Shown here: positions 52,707 through 63,600 of the stretch, piece by piece
Position numbering within the stretch: position 1 is the stretch's first letter
Layout: each line of letters opens with the position of its first letter
Source: Erythrobacter sp.
GTDB taxonomy: Bacteria > Pseudomonadota > Alphaproteobacteria > Sphingomonadales > Sphingomonadaceae
Assembly: GCA_024642565.1 (NCBI GenBank)
Contig: JAHEAV010000001.1
Span: 1-64,000, forward strand
Direction: 5' to 3'
Length of the DNA stretch: 64,000 bases
The notes under the pieces: generated by a model
Told to the model about the DNA's origin: nothing
The model's database searches: none
Seen by the model: the letters and a program-made list of their open reading frames with translations, nothing else
Made by a program: the position numbers and the translations under genes

Positions 52707-53462
52707 TCAGGAAAAGAATAGCCCCCCATTGATATCAATATTCGCACCAGTGATGAAGGAGGATTCATCGGATGCGAGATAGATTGCCGCATCGGCGGTT
52801 TCCGATGCCTGGCCTTGCCGGCGCAAGGGCGTGGAATTCGCCACGTTTGTGCGCACTTCGTCCTTGGTGAAAATATCATGGAAACTGGTGGCGATCATGC
52901 CAGGGCACAGCGAATTGACCCGAATGCCCTTGGGCCCAAGCTCCTTCGCCATGCCGCGGGTAAAGGACATCACGGCTCCTTTGGCGGCTGAATAAGCAGA
53001 CGCGCCCGGCCCACCGCCATCGCGGCCAGCCTGTGAAGCAAAGTTCACGATCGCGCTGCCAGCGGGCATGTGCGGGGCAACCGCTTTGGTTGCGAGAAAT
53101 GTCGACGTCACGTTCAAACGCATTACATGCTCGAAGAAGTCGAAATCCATTTCGTCCAATGTTTTTCGCGCGACCATCCCGCCGGTAACATTTACCAGAA
53201 CATGAATTTGGGGACCGTAACTGTCCAAGGCCTTTTGCACCACACCCGCAACATCGTCGGGCTTGGTCATATCGCCCTTCGCCATAACGGCCTTGCCGCC
53301 AGCCCCTGTAATTTCATCCAGCGTAGCCTGCGCCGCAGCCTGATCGTTCAGATAGTTGACCACCACACAGGCGCCTTCTCTGGCCAGTCCAACCGATACG
53401 GCACGGCCAATATCCCGGCTTCCACCAGTGACAATTGCTACTTTTCCATCAAGTTTGGGCAT
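52707..53462 (-). CDS. SDR oxidoreductase, likely DEH reductase
   Basis: 251 residues, classical SDR: TGGSRDIGR (12-20), catalytic S143, Y157 and K161 (SAYSAAKG). In alginate pathways an SDR reduces 4-deoxy-5-hexoseulose uronate (DEH) to 2-keto-3-deoxygluconate. The cluster with alginate lyases and a uronate-type MFS transporter supports that role, but sequence alone does not fix the substrate. NVTGG replaces the usual NNAG. Confidence 0.85.
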   Translation of the reverse strand: MPKLDGKVAIVTGGSRDIGRAVSVGLAREGACVVVNYLNDQAAAQATLDEITGAGGKAVMAKGDMTKPDDVAGVVQKALDSYGPQIHVLVNVTGGMVARKTLDEMDFDFFEHVMRLNVTSTFLATKAVAPHMPAGSAIVNFASQAGRDGGGPGASAYSAAKGAVMSFTRGMAKELGPKGIRVNSLCPGMIATSFHDIFTKDEVRTNVANSTPLRRQGQASETADAAIYLASDESSFITGANIDINGGLFFS

Positions 53463-53501
53463 CGGTCTTCCTGTTGTTCAAGTGTTTAGGGACTGGCTGC
53501 T

Positions 53502-54773
53502 TCAAGCTGGCCGTGGCTTCAAAGGTTTGATGCTGGGACAAAGCACCAGTACCGACAGTAACATCATTATCGCCAAGCCAGCGCCGATCGCGAAAGCCGG
53601 CGCGTAACTGTTGACGGTGATTACCGGGATCAGGAAATTAAGGCCGACGACTGCCAATTTGGCTGCGGTGCCCGCAAATCCTGTGAGAGATCCTACCGAT
53701 TTTCCGCTGTAGAAATCGCTTGGCAGGGTCTGGATATTGCCAACCGCAGTCTGAAATCCGAACAGGATCGCCGCCATAAGCAGAACAGCGAACAGCGGGG
53801 TCGCCGCCTTCATCGTCATCAGCAAGGACACCAGCATGATCAGGGCGCCCAAACCAATCACGACCTTTCGGGTCTTGTTGACGGTCCACCCGGCCTTGAT
53901 CCGGTTGTGGGCCAAGAGCCCGCCAAACCAGGCACCAAACATCGCGCCGACATAAGGAACCCATGCGTAAAAGGCGATCTCCTCTACCCCGAAGCCATAA
54001 GTTTCCGATAAATACAGCGGCAACCAGCCGACAAATAACCACCAGATTGGGTCGCTGAAGAACGACGCGAGAATGACCCCCCAGCTTTCCTTGCGCGAAA
54101 GGATTTCCGCCGATCCCGGAGCATAGGTCGCGGCTTCGTTGGTATCTTTATTGCGCTGGCCAGTGAGTATGTATTCGCGTTCTTCGGCCGAAACCCAGGG
54201 GTGGGCTTCCGGACCGGTTTTATACACTATCAGCCACGGCACCAGCCAAAGGAAGCCCAGCGCACCGACGGCAATGAAGGTCGCTTCCCAAGTGCCAAGG
54301 AAGACAAAGAGCACCCCGATGATAGGGGCAGAAATAATGCCGCCGATCGCGGCACCGGAGTTGAAAATTCCCTGCGCCAAGGCGCGTTCGTTGATTGGAA
54401 ACCATTCTGCATTGGCTTTGGTGGCCCCCGGCCAGTTGCCCGCTTCGGACACGCCCAGAACGCCGCGGAAAATCGCGAAGCTGGCAAGACCGGTTGCTGC
54501 TGCGTGCAGCATGGTTGCTGCCGACCAGACAGTGATCGACAGCACAAAACCAAGTCGTGTGCCGATCCAATCGAATATCTTTCCGAACAAGGTCTGTCCG
54601 AACGCATAAGCGAAGGTGAAAACGTTGAGAATGATTGCGTAGTCGGCCTTGCTCAGGCCCAATTCCTTGGAAATCTCGGGCCACAGAAAGCCGATGGCAC
54701 CCCGGTCGATGTAATTGATGATCGTCGCAAGTGCGACGAGGGACACGATAACCCAGCGGAACTTGCCATTCAT
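53502..54773 (-). CDS. MFS transporter, hexuronate/ACS family
   Basis: 423 residues from ATG 54773, which overlaps the PL17 stop (ATGA). Twelve membrane segments, with NYIDRGAIGFLWPEISKELG near the N-terminus and EAGNWPGATKANAEWFPINE, the sequence typical of the anion:cation symporter (ExuT/GudP) group. It probably takes up DEH or unsaturated uronate in the cytoplasmic membrane. It is followed by the SDR gene. Confidence 0.9.
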   Translation of the reverse strand: MNGKFRWVIVSLVALATIINYIDRGAIGFLWPEISKELGLSKADYAIILNVFTFAYAFGQTLFGKIFDWIGTRLGFVLSITVWSAATMLHAAATGLASFAIFRGVLGVSEAGNWPGATKANAEWFPINERALAQGIFNSGAAIGGIISAPIIGVLFVFLGTWEATFIAVGALGFLWLVPWLIVYKTGPEAHPWVSAEEREYILTGQRNKDTNEAATYAPGSAEILSRKESWGVILASFFSDPIWWLFVGWLPLYLSETYGFGVEEIAFYAWVPYVGAMFGAWFGGLLAHNRIKAGWTVNKTRKVVIGLGALIMLVSLLMTMKAATPLFAVLLMAAILFGFQTAVGNIQTLPSDFYSGKSVGSLTGFAGTAAKLAVVGLNFLIPVITVNSYAPAFAIGAGLAIMMLLSVLVLCPSIKPLKPRPA

Positions 54774-56974
54774 TTTGTTGATCCTTCCCGCGGTAAATCC
54801 ACTTTCGCGGCATAACCGCGCCACCGTATCGCCATTCCGCCAATGCTTGCCCGATGTTCTTGCGCCGGGTCACTATCGTAGGAAATCGCCAGAGCGGTCC
54901 TGTCATGGCCTATCGTCTCGATCATCAGGATGTCCGAACCGCCATCGCGGAAAAGGGTGATATCCAGAATCTGGCTGTCACTGGCGCTGGTTTCTTCGCT
55001 TGCCCCATCATAGCGGCCGTGCGCTTCCAGTACGCTGGCGAAGGTGGCCGAACTGGCGCCGCTGGTTCGCTGGATGATCATCGGTTCACGGCGGAGATTG
55101 AACAGCGGATCATTCGCCCCGCTTTCACCGAGAATCGCCTCGCTGTCGGAGGGCGGAATCCAGCGATAGGTGTAAAATCGGCCATCGAGCAGCCAAGTTA
55201 CAAAGGCGTCCTTTGCGGCACCGGGTTGGCCGATCGCATCGACCCAAATGTGCTGATACCCGCTGCTGCTGCCAAGCGTTGGCCGATCTGTGATGTTGGA
55301 CCTGGCCTTGAAACCGACCCGCATGATCTGGCCATCGTAATGCAGGGGCAGATCATATTGATGCGCATTCCTGGAAGCCGCCCGCATCACATCAACCACA
55401 AGTGGCTGTGCCAGGCCGGTTACGTCGAGTAGGGCCATCGTGCGTGTGAAATTCACACCCTCATAGGCGCCAACCATCGTGCCGCTGCTGATCTGCGCGC
55501 CGGGTGTGCCGGAAAAATAGAGCTGCCTTGGGGCGATCTTGTCCGCTGCTGTGACATCACCGCCAAAATGGCTGGTTTCGTCGACTACCAGCGTATTGTG
55601 GGCCACAGTCTGCTTGGCCCAGCTGGTATTTTCCGGGAGATACTGCCCACCCTGCTTTGCCTCGATATTCAGAAACCGCGCAGCACCATAATCGGTAACG
55701 ATTTCGTGCCCATTGTCGTAATACTGCCAGCTCAATTTATCGAAATGGCCATGTCCCATTCCCTGGGAACTGTTCTTGGTCAGCAATACCTGGCCAGAAT
55801 TGCCAGATCCTTGCCTTAGGATAGCGACTGCACCGTCATTCCCGTCTGGTCCGTCGCGCAGGAGCCTGGACGGAAATTGAAAGGGTTTCGCCTTTCCAGC
55901 GGCAAGATCTTGCGCGACCAAACGGCCATTCTGACTGAGCACCGTTCGGCCCTGCCATTCTGCAACCGAAAGCAGGCTGGGATCTCTTGTTTTGCCATAG
56001 GCAATCGCAATGCCGTGATAGAGTTCGTCAGTTTTCAGGCCCTTGTCTTTCAGTGCATCGTTCAAGGGAAAGAAATAGCCATTATACGACAAATGCACGG
56101 TGGTGCGCAGTGCCTTTAGCAGAATGCCGTCCCTGTGCTGCCAAATCCCGCGCTGAGGATCATTGCGGTCAATCGCATCGGCGAACACCATAAATGGCAT
56201 CAAGGCATAACGCTGGTAATAGGGCCCCTCGGCATAGTAGCCGTCCGGCGAAAACAGTAACTCGGTCTGGCGCAGGAAGCCGGCCTTGCCATCCTTGTCG
56301 AGACCGAGCAGCGCAATATCGATCAGGTTTTGATCGCCCAGCAAATACCCTGTCATGCCGACCCCGGCAGTCGCCCAGGTCGCATGGTTGTGAATTCGCT
56401 GAAACGTATCCGCTGATCCGACGGAAAGAAATTCAGCCGCTTTCCGAAACACTTGATTATCGATGCGTTCGCGTTCTTGTTGCGCCAGTGTGCCGCGGAT
56501 CGCTTCGTATCCCTGCACCGAATAAACCAGCCAAACAGCGTCATTCAAGACCTGCCAAAATAGCCGTCCGGAGTATTGGTTCGCTTTGGCTGGATGTTCG
56601 CCCAGGGTTGGATAGAGTGCGGCATAACCCAGCAGTAAATCGCGGGCATAGTCCGCATATTCCCTCTCGCCGGTCAAACTATAAAGCTGGCCGGCGAGAT
56701 AAATTGCCCGGTAATTGCGCTTGTGCTGTTCATGGGTGTAGCCGCCGCCCGGGTCCTTTGGCACGGGCACGATAACGCCTTGCGCTATCATACCATCCAC
56801 AAATTCCCTCGATCGCGCAATTTCTGCGTCGAACAACGGCGCTGAGGGGATTGGTGCGGTCGCCAAGGCGGGTGGAGAGGCAAAGTCTTGCGCGGTAACT
56901 GAATGCGCAGAAGTCACCGCCGCCAGAACGGGGGCTATGCGGAGCATCGTATGTAGCAATTGAAACCGGCTCAC
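54770..56974 (-). CDS. PL17 exo-type alginate (oligoalginate) lyase
   Basis: 734 residues, signal peptide about 1-28, starting at GTG 56974, which overlaps the PL6 stop (GTGA). An alpha-barrel part carries H195-N196-H197 (RIHNHATW) and GPYYQRY (250-256); a beta-sandwich part (heparinase II/III-like) has MGHGHFDKL (406-413). These are the active-site elements of PL17 lyases, which release unsaturated monouronate from oligoalginate. An ATG at 56947 would be an alternative start. Confidence 0.92.
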   Translation of the reverse strand: MSRFQLLHTMLRIAPVLAAVTSAHSVTAQDFASPPALATAPIPSAPLFDAEIARSREFVDGMIAQGVIVPVPKDPGGGYTHEQHKRNYRAIYLAGQLYSLTGEREYADYARDLLLGYAALYPTLGEHPAKANQYSGRLFWQVLNDAVWLVYSVQGYEAIRGTLAQQERERIDNQVFRKAAEFLSVGSADTFQRIHNHATWATAGVGMTGYLLGDQNLIDIALLGLDKDGKAGFLRQTELLFSPDGYYAEGPYYQRYALMPFMVFADAIDRNDPQRGIWQHRDGILLKALRTTVHLSYNGYFFPLNDALKDKGLKTDELYHGIAIAYGKTRDPSLLSVAEWQGRTVLSQNGRLVAQDLAAGKAKPFQFPSRLLRDGPDGNDGAVAILRQGSGNSGQVLLTKNSSQGMGHGHFDKLSWQYYDNGHEIVTDYGAARFLNIEAKQGGQYLPENTSWAKQTVAHNTLVVDETSHFGGDVTAADKIAPRQLYFSGTPGAQISSGTMVGAYEGVNFTRTMALLDVTGLAQPLVVDVMRAASRNAHQYDLPLHYDGQIMRVGFKARSNITDRPTLGSSSGYQHIWVDAIGQPGAAKDAFVTWLLDGRFYTYRWIPPSDSEAILGESGANDPLFNLRREPMIIQRTSGASSATFASVLEAHGRYDGASEETSASDSQILDITLFRDGGSDILMIETIGHDRTALAISYDSDPAQEHRASIGGMAIRWRGYAAKVDLPREGSTK

Positions 56975-59250
56975 TTGGCACCAGCCGCAGTTAATTTGGT
57001 GCCCCTGATTTCGACCCGGGATGGCCCTTTGTAGAACATCTCTTCGATCACCGGTTGCGCTCCCGCACCGAAACTGTTGCCGGCTAAAACCGTGATGGGG
57101 ACCCCGACCGTTTGCACGATCTTGATTGGCGCGGAGTCTCTGAAACTGTTCCCGCTAATGGTGGTGTCTTGTACACCATGCAGCAACAACCCGGTACCAA
57201 AGGCGCTATTCTTGTTGTTGCCTACCTGTGTGGCCCGGGAATTTGTCAATTTGAAGTGCGGCCCGAAGGTGCTTTCGTCTGTGCCCCCTCGATAGATGTT
57301 GGCGATACCGTTCTGGACTCCGTTGAAACTGGAATCCTCGATGGTGACATATTCGGCATTATATTGACCGTAATTGTCCGTTTCGGCAGCGGCATTCAGC
57401 ACCATTCCGGTGATATTGGAAAAAGTGCTTCTGCGGATTATTATCCGGTCGGCCATCGTACTCTTGCCGATCGCGATCACATCGAAGAATTTATTGACCG
57501 TGAGATTGGATACTGAAACCTGATCCAGCTCCAGGGCGAAATTATTCTGCATCGGCATTGCACTGGTCCGGATGACACTATTGCCGACATTGTCAGGCGC
57601 TTCGGCCCCGTCGATCCCAACTGCCGTAAGCCGCAAGTTACCGCCTTCGGCGATCTCGAACAGTGCAGGGCGTGAGAAACGGATTATAGCCCCGGCAACG
57701 TTAAGGCTGCCCGTGCTATCCACCGGCCCGCTGATGGAAATTGTGCGGTCAATCAGCATGGTCTTGTTTACGGTGTATTCACCCGCAGCAAGCTGCAAAC
57801 GATCCCCCGCTTTGGCAGAGGCCAAGGCTGCACCTAAGGTATCTTCGCCGGGGGCTACCGTAACCACATTGCCGGTATCGAAGCCCGAGTTCGCCGCAGG
57901 CTTCAGATACCAGACAGGGCCAGCCTGATTGCGCGGAAGGACCACCAGATCCCGAGGTGCGCCACGATTGGAAAAGGCTTCACCGACCGGATAAAGTAGG
58001 CCGTTCTGTGCTCGCGCAAGTGCAAGCTTCTGAACGGGGATGGCGCTGATTTGACTGCTGATATTACCGGAAATGACGAGATTGTTCGAAAAACTGATGC
58101 CCGAAGTGTCATCGTCAGCTTCAAGAAACCGCCCCTCATCCGATGAGCTCATCAGATTGTCTGCAAAAACGCTCGAAATGGGCGCAGCAGAGCGTTCCGC
58201 GTCGCTACCTGCCCCAAAGGTAATGCGGGCACTGTCCAAGATCGAATTGTGTTCAATGCGGGCGTTGGATACCTGGACATAGCGATTGACCGGGGAATTC
58301 GGGACGCCGTTCATTACTGTCAGCGCTCCGGCAAATCCCGTCCCGCGCAGCCCCTCCATATAGTTACCGGTCACGGTCTGGTTTTCGTTGATTATCCGAA
58401 TTCCGCCGGTGTGATCTTTGTTTTGACCAAAGAAGATGTTGCGTTCGATGACATTGTTGTTGCCGTGGCGCAGAGTAAGCGCGCCGCGGCTTGCGACAAA
58501 CACGTTGCGGCGGACGATATTACCGCCAGACTTGATCGAGATAATCTCGACCTCGCCATCGCAATTTTCGAAGAAATTATCCTCCACAATTGTGCCGGAA
58601 TTATACATTGAATACGTGCTGGTTCCGATCCGCAGCGTTTCGCCGCCGTTCGAACCAAGGTTCTGGCGCGGGCCAAAATAATTATGGTCGATACGGTGCC
58701 CATTATCCCGGCTCTCATTACTGTCCAATCGGACGGCCATGGTGACGCCCTTGTTGGTCTTGCCAGCCAGATAATTATGATCAAACCGATTGTTTTTCCC
58801 GTATAAACTGACCCAATAATCATCATCGAACCGACCTGGCTTGCTGAACCCATCGATCACGATTTCGGTAATTCTGCTGTTCCGGGCTTGATCGGCTTTG
58901 CTGCGACGAAAGGAAATCACTTCGCCCGATGGACTGTAACCATCCCGAAAGACCAAACCGCTGACCTCGATGTGCTCCCCGCCAATTCGCAAGTTTGATT
59001 GGCCGGTGATTGCCACTTTGCCGCTATCCTCGGCCTTAAGGACTATCGGTCTGTCCTTTGTGCCTTTGCCGGTCAGGATGATTTCAAAGTCTCGCCAAGT
59101 GCCATTGGCCAGGATGATCGTGTCACCGGCGCGAACCGCTTTTGCAGCGGTGAAATATTCGCCCTGACTCGTTACCCGAAACTGGTCTGCATAAGCCGGG
59201 CTTGCTTGCAATATGCAGGCGGCGACAAACATGCTTAGCCTGGCGAACAT
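56971..59250 (-). CDS. PL6 alginate lyase, two beta-helix domains
   Basis: 759 residues with a signal peptide to about residue 21. The N-terminal right-handed beta-helix has the PL6 motifs NGGETLRIG (201-209), K240 in IISIKSGG and R261 in TLRHGN, the catalytic Lys/Arg pair. The second half (about 410-759) forms another beta-helix, as in larger PL6 enzymes such as AlyGC. It depolymerises alginate outside the cytoplasm. It is the first gene of PL6-PL17-MFS-SDR. Confidence 0.94.
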   Translation of the reverse strand: MFARLSMFVAACILQASPAYADQFRVTSQGEYFTAAKAVRAGDTIILANGTWRDFEIILTGKGTKDRPIVLKAEDSGKVAITGQSNLRIGGEHIEVSGLVFRDGYSPSGEVISFRRSKADQARNSRITEIVIDGFSKPGRFDDDYWVSLYGKNNRFDHNYLAGKTNKGVTMAVRLDSNESRDNGHRIDHNYFGPRQNLGSNGGETLRIGTSTYSMYNSGTIVEDNFFENCDGEVEIISIKSGGNIVRRNVFVASRGALTLRHGNNNVIERNIFFGQNKDHTGGIRIINENQTVTGNYMEGLRGTGFAGALTVMNGVPNSPVNRYVQVSNARIEHNSILDSARITFGAGSDAERSAAPISSVFADNLMSSSDEGRFLEADDDTSGISFSNNLVISGNISSQISAIPVQKLALARAQNGLLYPVGEAFSNRGAPRDLVVLPRNQAGPVWYLKPAANSGFDTGNVVTVAPGEDTLGAALASAKAGDRLQLAAGEYTVNKTMLIDRTISISGPVDSTGSLNVAGAIIRFSRPALFEIAEGGNLRLTAVGIDGAEAPDNVGNSVIRTSAMPMQNNFALELDQVSVSNLTVNKFFDVIAIGKSTMADRIIIRRSTFSNITGMVLNAAAETDNYGQYNAEYVTIEDSSFNGVQNGIANIYRGGTDESTFGPHFKLTNSRATQVGNNKNSAFGTGLLLHGVQDTTISGNSFRDSAPIKIVQTVGVPITVLAGNSFGAGAQPVIEEMFYKGPSRVEIRGTKLTAAGAK

Positions 59251-59289
59251 TGCGTACCTCTCCCGGGGCCGTTATCCCGTTTCTGTCGA

Positions 59290-59398
59290 ACAGGTATCAG
59301 TCGGCTGAGATCACGTCAACCAATGGTATGTACCATTAATTGATTATCCTTATACCAATGGTGCGCGTCGAAATATCGTTGGCCCTCTAATCTGGTAT
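59290..59398. promoter_or_regulatory. Putative GntR operator cluster at the PL6 promoter
   Basis: The perfect palindrome AATGGTA-TG-TACCATT lies at 59322-59337. Related GGTAT/ATACC units lie at 59290-59301, 59352-59359 and 59392-59398. The palindrome sits directly beside the -35 box on the minus strand, and one unit overlaps the -10. This fits repression by the FadR-type regulator encoded next to it. Confidence 0.65.
59291..59319 (-). promoter_or_regulatory. Putative promoter of the alginate lyase operon
   Basis: Minus-strand TTGACG (59314-59319), a 17-base spacer and TACCTG (59291-59296). The predicted start is about 35-40 bases before the PL6 ATG. The -10 box is weak and the call is by inspection only. 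Confidence 0.45.
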
Positions 59399-59403
59399 TG
59401 GCA

Positions 59404-60141
59404 TCAAGGGGCGGCTGTGGATAGAAAACGCTCTCGGCTTTGCGAGGCCTTCTGCTTCACGGCCTCCATGTCCTTGCGTTCCGTCACATCGAGCATCGTG
59501 GACAAGAGTCTGAAGAAATGCTGCCGCATGGCTACCCGTGCGCGGTCCGGATCGCGGGCAACCAGAGCTTCCAGGATTTGGCGGTGCTCACGCCCACGGT
59601 CCTTTCCGCCAACAAAGCAGATGGCTTCATAAGCGCGCTTAACATCCGGAATTTCTTCCCGCATCCTCCACAATGTCTCAATGGTGTGAAGCATCGCGCG
59701 GTTGCCAGAAGCCCTTGCGATTGCGGCATGAAACTCTCGATCGGCAGTGTTGGAAACTGTTTCGTCGGAAGATTCCATGTTTTCTATCAATGCAGTAAGC
59801 TCGGCCAGTTCCTCATTGGTAATTAGTTTGGCCGCCAAAGCTGCAGCTTCCGCTTCGATCAAGGATCTCGCTTCAGTAAGTTCGAAGCTGCTGACTTCTG
59901 GAAGTTCTCCGGATTTTTTTGGTTGCTCTTCGCAGACATAGACACCTGCACCGGTTTTGATTTCGATCCGGCCAATTGCCTGGAGCGCGATCTCGGCTTC
60001 GCGGATGGTGACCCTGCTAACATCAAACCGTTCCGCCAACTCCCGTTCGCCAGGCAGCCGAGAACCTGCCGGGAATATTCCCCGATCGATCAAATCTGAC
60101 AGCTGTTCGGCAATCGTATGAAAAAGTCTTTGTTCGGCCAT
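59404..60141 (-). CDS. GntR/FadR-family transcription regulator
   Basis: 245 residues. An N-terminal winged helix (ELAERFDVSRVTIREAEIAL) is followed by an FCD effector domain with DREFHAAIARASGNRAM. It sits between the lyase operon and the TonB receptor and matches the FadR-subfamily regulators of uronate use. The effector could be DEH or KDG. Motifs resembling its operator lie on both sides of the gene. In the recognition helix REAEIALQ replaces the usual REALRxL. Confidence 0.9.
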   Translation of the reverse strand: MAEQRLFHTIAEQLSDLIDRGIFPAGSRLPGERELAERFDVSRVTIREAEIALQAIGRIEIKTGAGVYVCEEQPKKSGELPEVSSFELTEARSLIEAEAAALAAKLITNEELAELTALIENMESSDETVSNTADREFHAAIARASGNRAMLHTIETLWRMREEIPDVKRAYEAICFVGGKDRGREHRQILEALVARDPDRARVAMRQHFFRLLSTMLDVTERKDMEAVKQKASQSRERFLSTAAP

Positions 60142-60633
60142 CGCGCGCGGTATTCCCTATCACATGTAAGCTTGGGTGGGCGACTGCACGATCTATACCA
60201 ATCGCACCCACCTGCGCAAGATGTCCAGATTGAACCAAGGTAGCAAGTTTAATCGGGTGTGGCCTTGCAATCTAGCGCCATGGACGGCGATCCGTCCGGT
60301 TTAGGGCCAGCAATCGCGCAGCATGGGGCCCTTTTCCGGACTAGAGGGCTGGCCGCCATGATCGATTTGCAGAAATTGGATGAACCAGATCAACTTCTGG
60401 TGCGGCCATAGCTAATCCTTAATACTGGTATATCTGATTGGTATGCACTTGACTGCCGAATAGGTATCATACATAGATATGACCCGTCGGTTGAAAAAAG
60501 CTGCGGGGGACTCCGATTTATCGGCTGTTCACCATTGACGATGTGAAATCAATGTGCGATCAAAACGCAAATGTTACCGGTGTCATTTGGGCGATAGGGC
60601 GTAAACCGGAACGCAGTCTTGGGAGAAGATGAG
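60142..60633. other. Long leader region of the TonB receptor gene
   Basis: 492 gene-free bases between gntR and the receptor gene, divergent. Its gntR-proximal end has one ATACCAAT unit (60194-60202). The middle (about 60240-60410) shows no gene or repeat that I can name. The receptor-proximal part holds the promoter and motif cluster listed separately. Confidence 0.6.
60424..60480 (+). promoter_or_regulatory. TonB receptor promoter with regulator motifs
   Basis: CTGGTAT (60425-60431) and ATTGGTAT (60437-60444) precede TTGACT (60449-60454, -35-like). TAGGTATCATAC (60461-60472) lies before TAGATAT (60474-60480, -10-like), so a motif unit falls between the two promoter elements. The -10 spacing is long (19 bases). 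Confidence 0.45.
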
Positions 60634-63600
60634 ATGAATAAGGTTAGAGTAGCCGCATATCGAGTGCCAGCAAGCCGGAGTCTTTCAGCCGTGCTTTTGG
60701 CTGGAACGGCAATGGCATTCGCCGCGACTCCTGCCTTGGCCCAGACGGCGAGTGCTCCAGAGCCGGCCGCGGCAAGTAGCAATGAAATTGTTGTTTCGGG
60801 TATCCGTAGTTCTCTGGCGAGCGCGATTGCCGAGAAGCGCCAGTCCGATAATCTGGTTGAAGTGATTCAGGCGGAAGATATCGGCAAGCTGCCGGATCAA
60901 AACCTTGCCGAAGTTCTGGAAAATATTTCCGGCATCCAGATTACCCGACAGGCAGGTGTAGGTACTGCCGTTCAAATTCGTGGTACGGATGCCAACCGGA
61001 CCGAGATAAACGGCGTCTCCACCGTCGGATCAGGCGCGGGCAGATCGGGGATCAGTTTCGAAGACATTCCGGCATCGATGATCGCCTCGGTCGAAGTGAC
61101 CAAGGTTTCCGAAGCCAAAACGATCGAAGGGTCTGTCGGCGGCACAATCAACTTGCGTACGATTCGCCCGCTCGATCTCAGAGACCCTTTGATCGCCGCC
61201 CGCGTGCAATATGAACGCAGCGATCTGGCGCAATCAACTTTGCCGCGGATTTCCGCGACGCTGGGAAATAAGTGGGACACCTCCATTGGTGAAATCGGGA
61301 TCGTTCTGGGCGGAAGCTATAGCCGTACAGACGTGGCCAGTTTTGCGCCGCGGGTCGATCTCGACAATGCCCGGTTTGCATCGTCTGCAGCCAATCTTGC
61401 GGGCAGCAACGCCAATCAGCCGTTCAATTATTTGCAGGTTCAGTTCCTCCAGCAGGAAGTGAATAGGTACAATTATGAAACCAAGACGGGTACGGCCTCG
61501 CTGGAATGGAAGCCTGCCGACAATCTGAAGCTGTATTTCGATGCGACCGTCAACAATCAAGAGCGCGCGCAAGCCGGCAACAGGGTGCAGGTTTCCGGCG
61601 TCTCTGGCGCGGTAAATACCGCGTTTCATACCGGATTCGACACCATTAACCTTGGTTCGATCGAAACGCCGACGGGTGTGGTGGATCTGGGATCTATCAA
61701 GGCGACAACTGGCGGAACCATCGGGGTTGTAGGCGCCAGCGGGCAAACACTTGATCCCAACCTGCGCATGTCGAGTGACACTGGCTCTCGCATCACCCGC
61801 AACCGGATTTTCGACGCCGGCTTCAAATGGGAAGGCGAAAAGCTGACGGTTCGCGGCGAGGTGGCGCTGTCCAAGGCAAAATCGACAAACCCCAACTTTT
61901 CTACCACACTGGATTTCATCAATCCGAATTCGGTGCAGCCGATCTTTGGGCGGGGTACGCTCGATAACGGTACGCCGGTGGCCTTCGATTTGACCGGAGG
62001 CAGCATCAGGTCCGGAATTGATACGTCTAGCCCTCTTGCGCCGACCAAAGCGCAATTGCTTGATCCGGCAAATTATCAGCTGCAGCAAGTTCAGCAGAGT
62101 GCAAACAGAGCCGATAACGAGGAAAAGGCGGCGCGCCTCGACTTTACGTATGACACGACCGACTTGAATCCCTTCATCAAGTCTATCGATTTTGGCTATC
62201 GTTGGAATCAGACCACCGCGATCAGAAATACTGTTGTCAACAATATCAGTCTGACCAGCAACGCCACAGGTTCGGGCTTGGCCAACAACAGGTTCAATCG
62301 TCCTGAGGGCAATCTGTTTGCGGATATTTTGATAGCCGCTCCGAGCAACTTCAATGCAGCCGACGGGCGAACATTATATTTCCCAGATTTTCTGATTATT
62401 GATGGCGGTAAGGCATTCAATGATCCGACGGCAGTTCTGACGACCCTGAATGCAGCAATTACTGCGAGCAACGCGGCCAATCCTCAATATCCCGCCGTTC
62501 CGCAATTGGCAGGACCGACAGAATCGGCCATCGGGTTCTTCAGCATCAAGGAAAAAACCAACGCAGCCTATTTCCAGATGAACGGCGATGGCGATCTCTT
62601 CGGCATGCCCGTGCGCGGCAATATTGGCCTGCGGTGGTTGAATACAAAACTCACCTCAACCGGCAATAACGTTATCAATGGAACGGTAAGCGGGCTTATT
62701 GTTAAGAGCAGCAGTTACACCTTCTTGTTGCCTCGGTTCAGTCTGGTGCTCGAACCTGCCCAGAATGTTCTGGTGCGTGCGGGCATCGCGCGTGACATCC
62801 GCCGTCCTGATTTTGACTCCTTGTCGACGTCGTATTCCTACTCTGGTTCAGCAACGGGTGTGACCTCCGGCGGTAACCCAGGGCTTGTCCCGGAAGCGGT
62901 GTGGTCATTTGACCTTTCAGGCGAATATTATTTCGCACCGTCAAGCCTGATCAGTGTGGGCGCTTTCCACAAGAAGCGGACAAATCTTTTCGCGGATACG
63001 GTGAATGCGGCCCCTTCGATTGGGGTGAACCCCAATACCAATGGCCCACTCTATTCGATCGATCCTAACTGCCCCGGCGGCGGGATCTATAACCCACTTC
63101 CAGATCGGAATTTGTTCAGCCTTACTGCTGGCAACGGGATTTGTCAGGGACTGCAATCGAAGTTCAACGTTCCGGGTTCGACGACCCAGACCGGTATCGA
63201 AATCGCGTTCCAGCACGATCTTTCTGCCTATGAAAGCGCACTCGGTTTCGCATCGGGATTTGGTGTGATCGGCAACTTCACGTATCAGGAAGTGGGCGGT
63301 GCAAAGTCCTATAATACCGGTGTCCTCGATGTCGGCAGAAACACGGATGTCGCTTTGGGATTTGCGCGTGGGACCTTGTCAAACGTTGCCCCGCTGACAA
63401 ATCTTTCCAAATATTCCTACAACGCGACCTTGTTCTACGACAAGTTCGGCCTGAATGCGCGCCTACGCTACACTTGGCGTTCAAGCTATGCGAATTCGGA
63501 CCAGTTCCGCTGGAATATGCCGATTATTGCCGGTGCCAGAGGCCAGCTAAACGCGAGCGTAAATTACGACATCACCGATAATATCAACATTGGTATTGAA

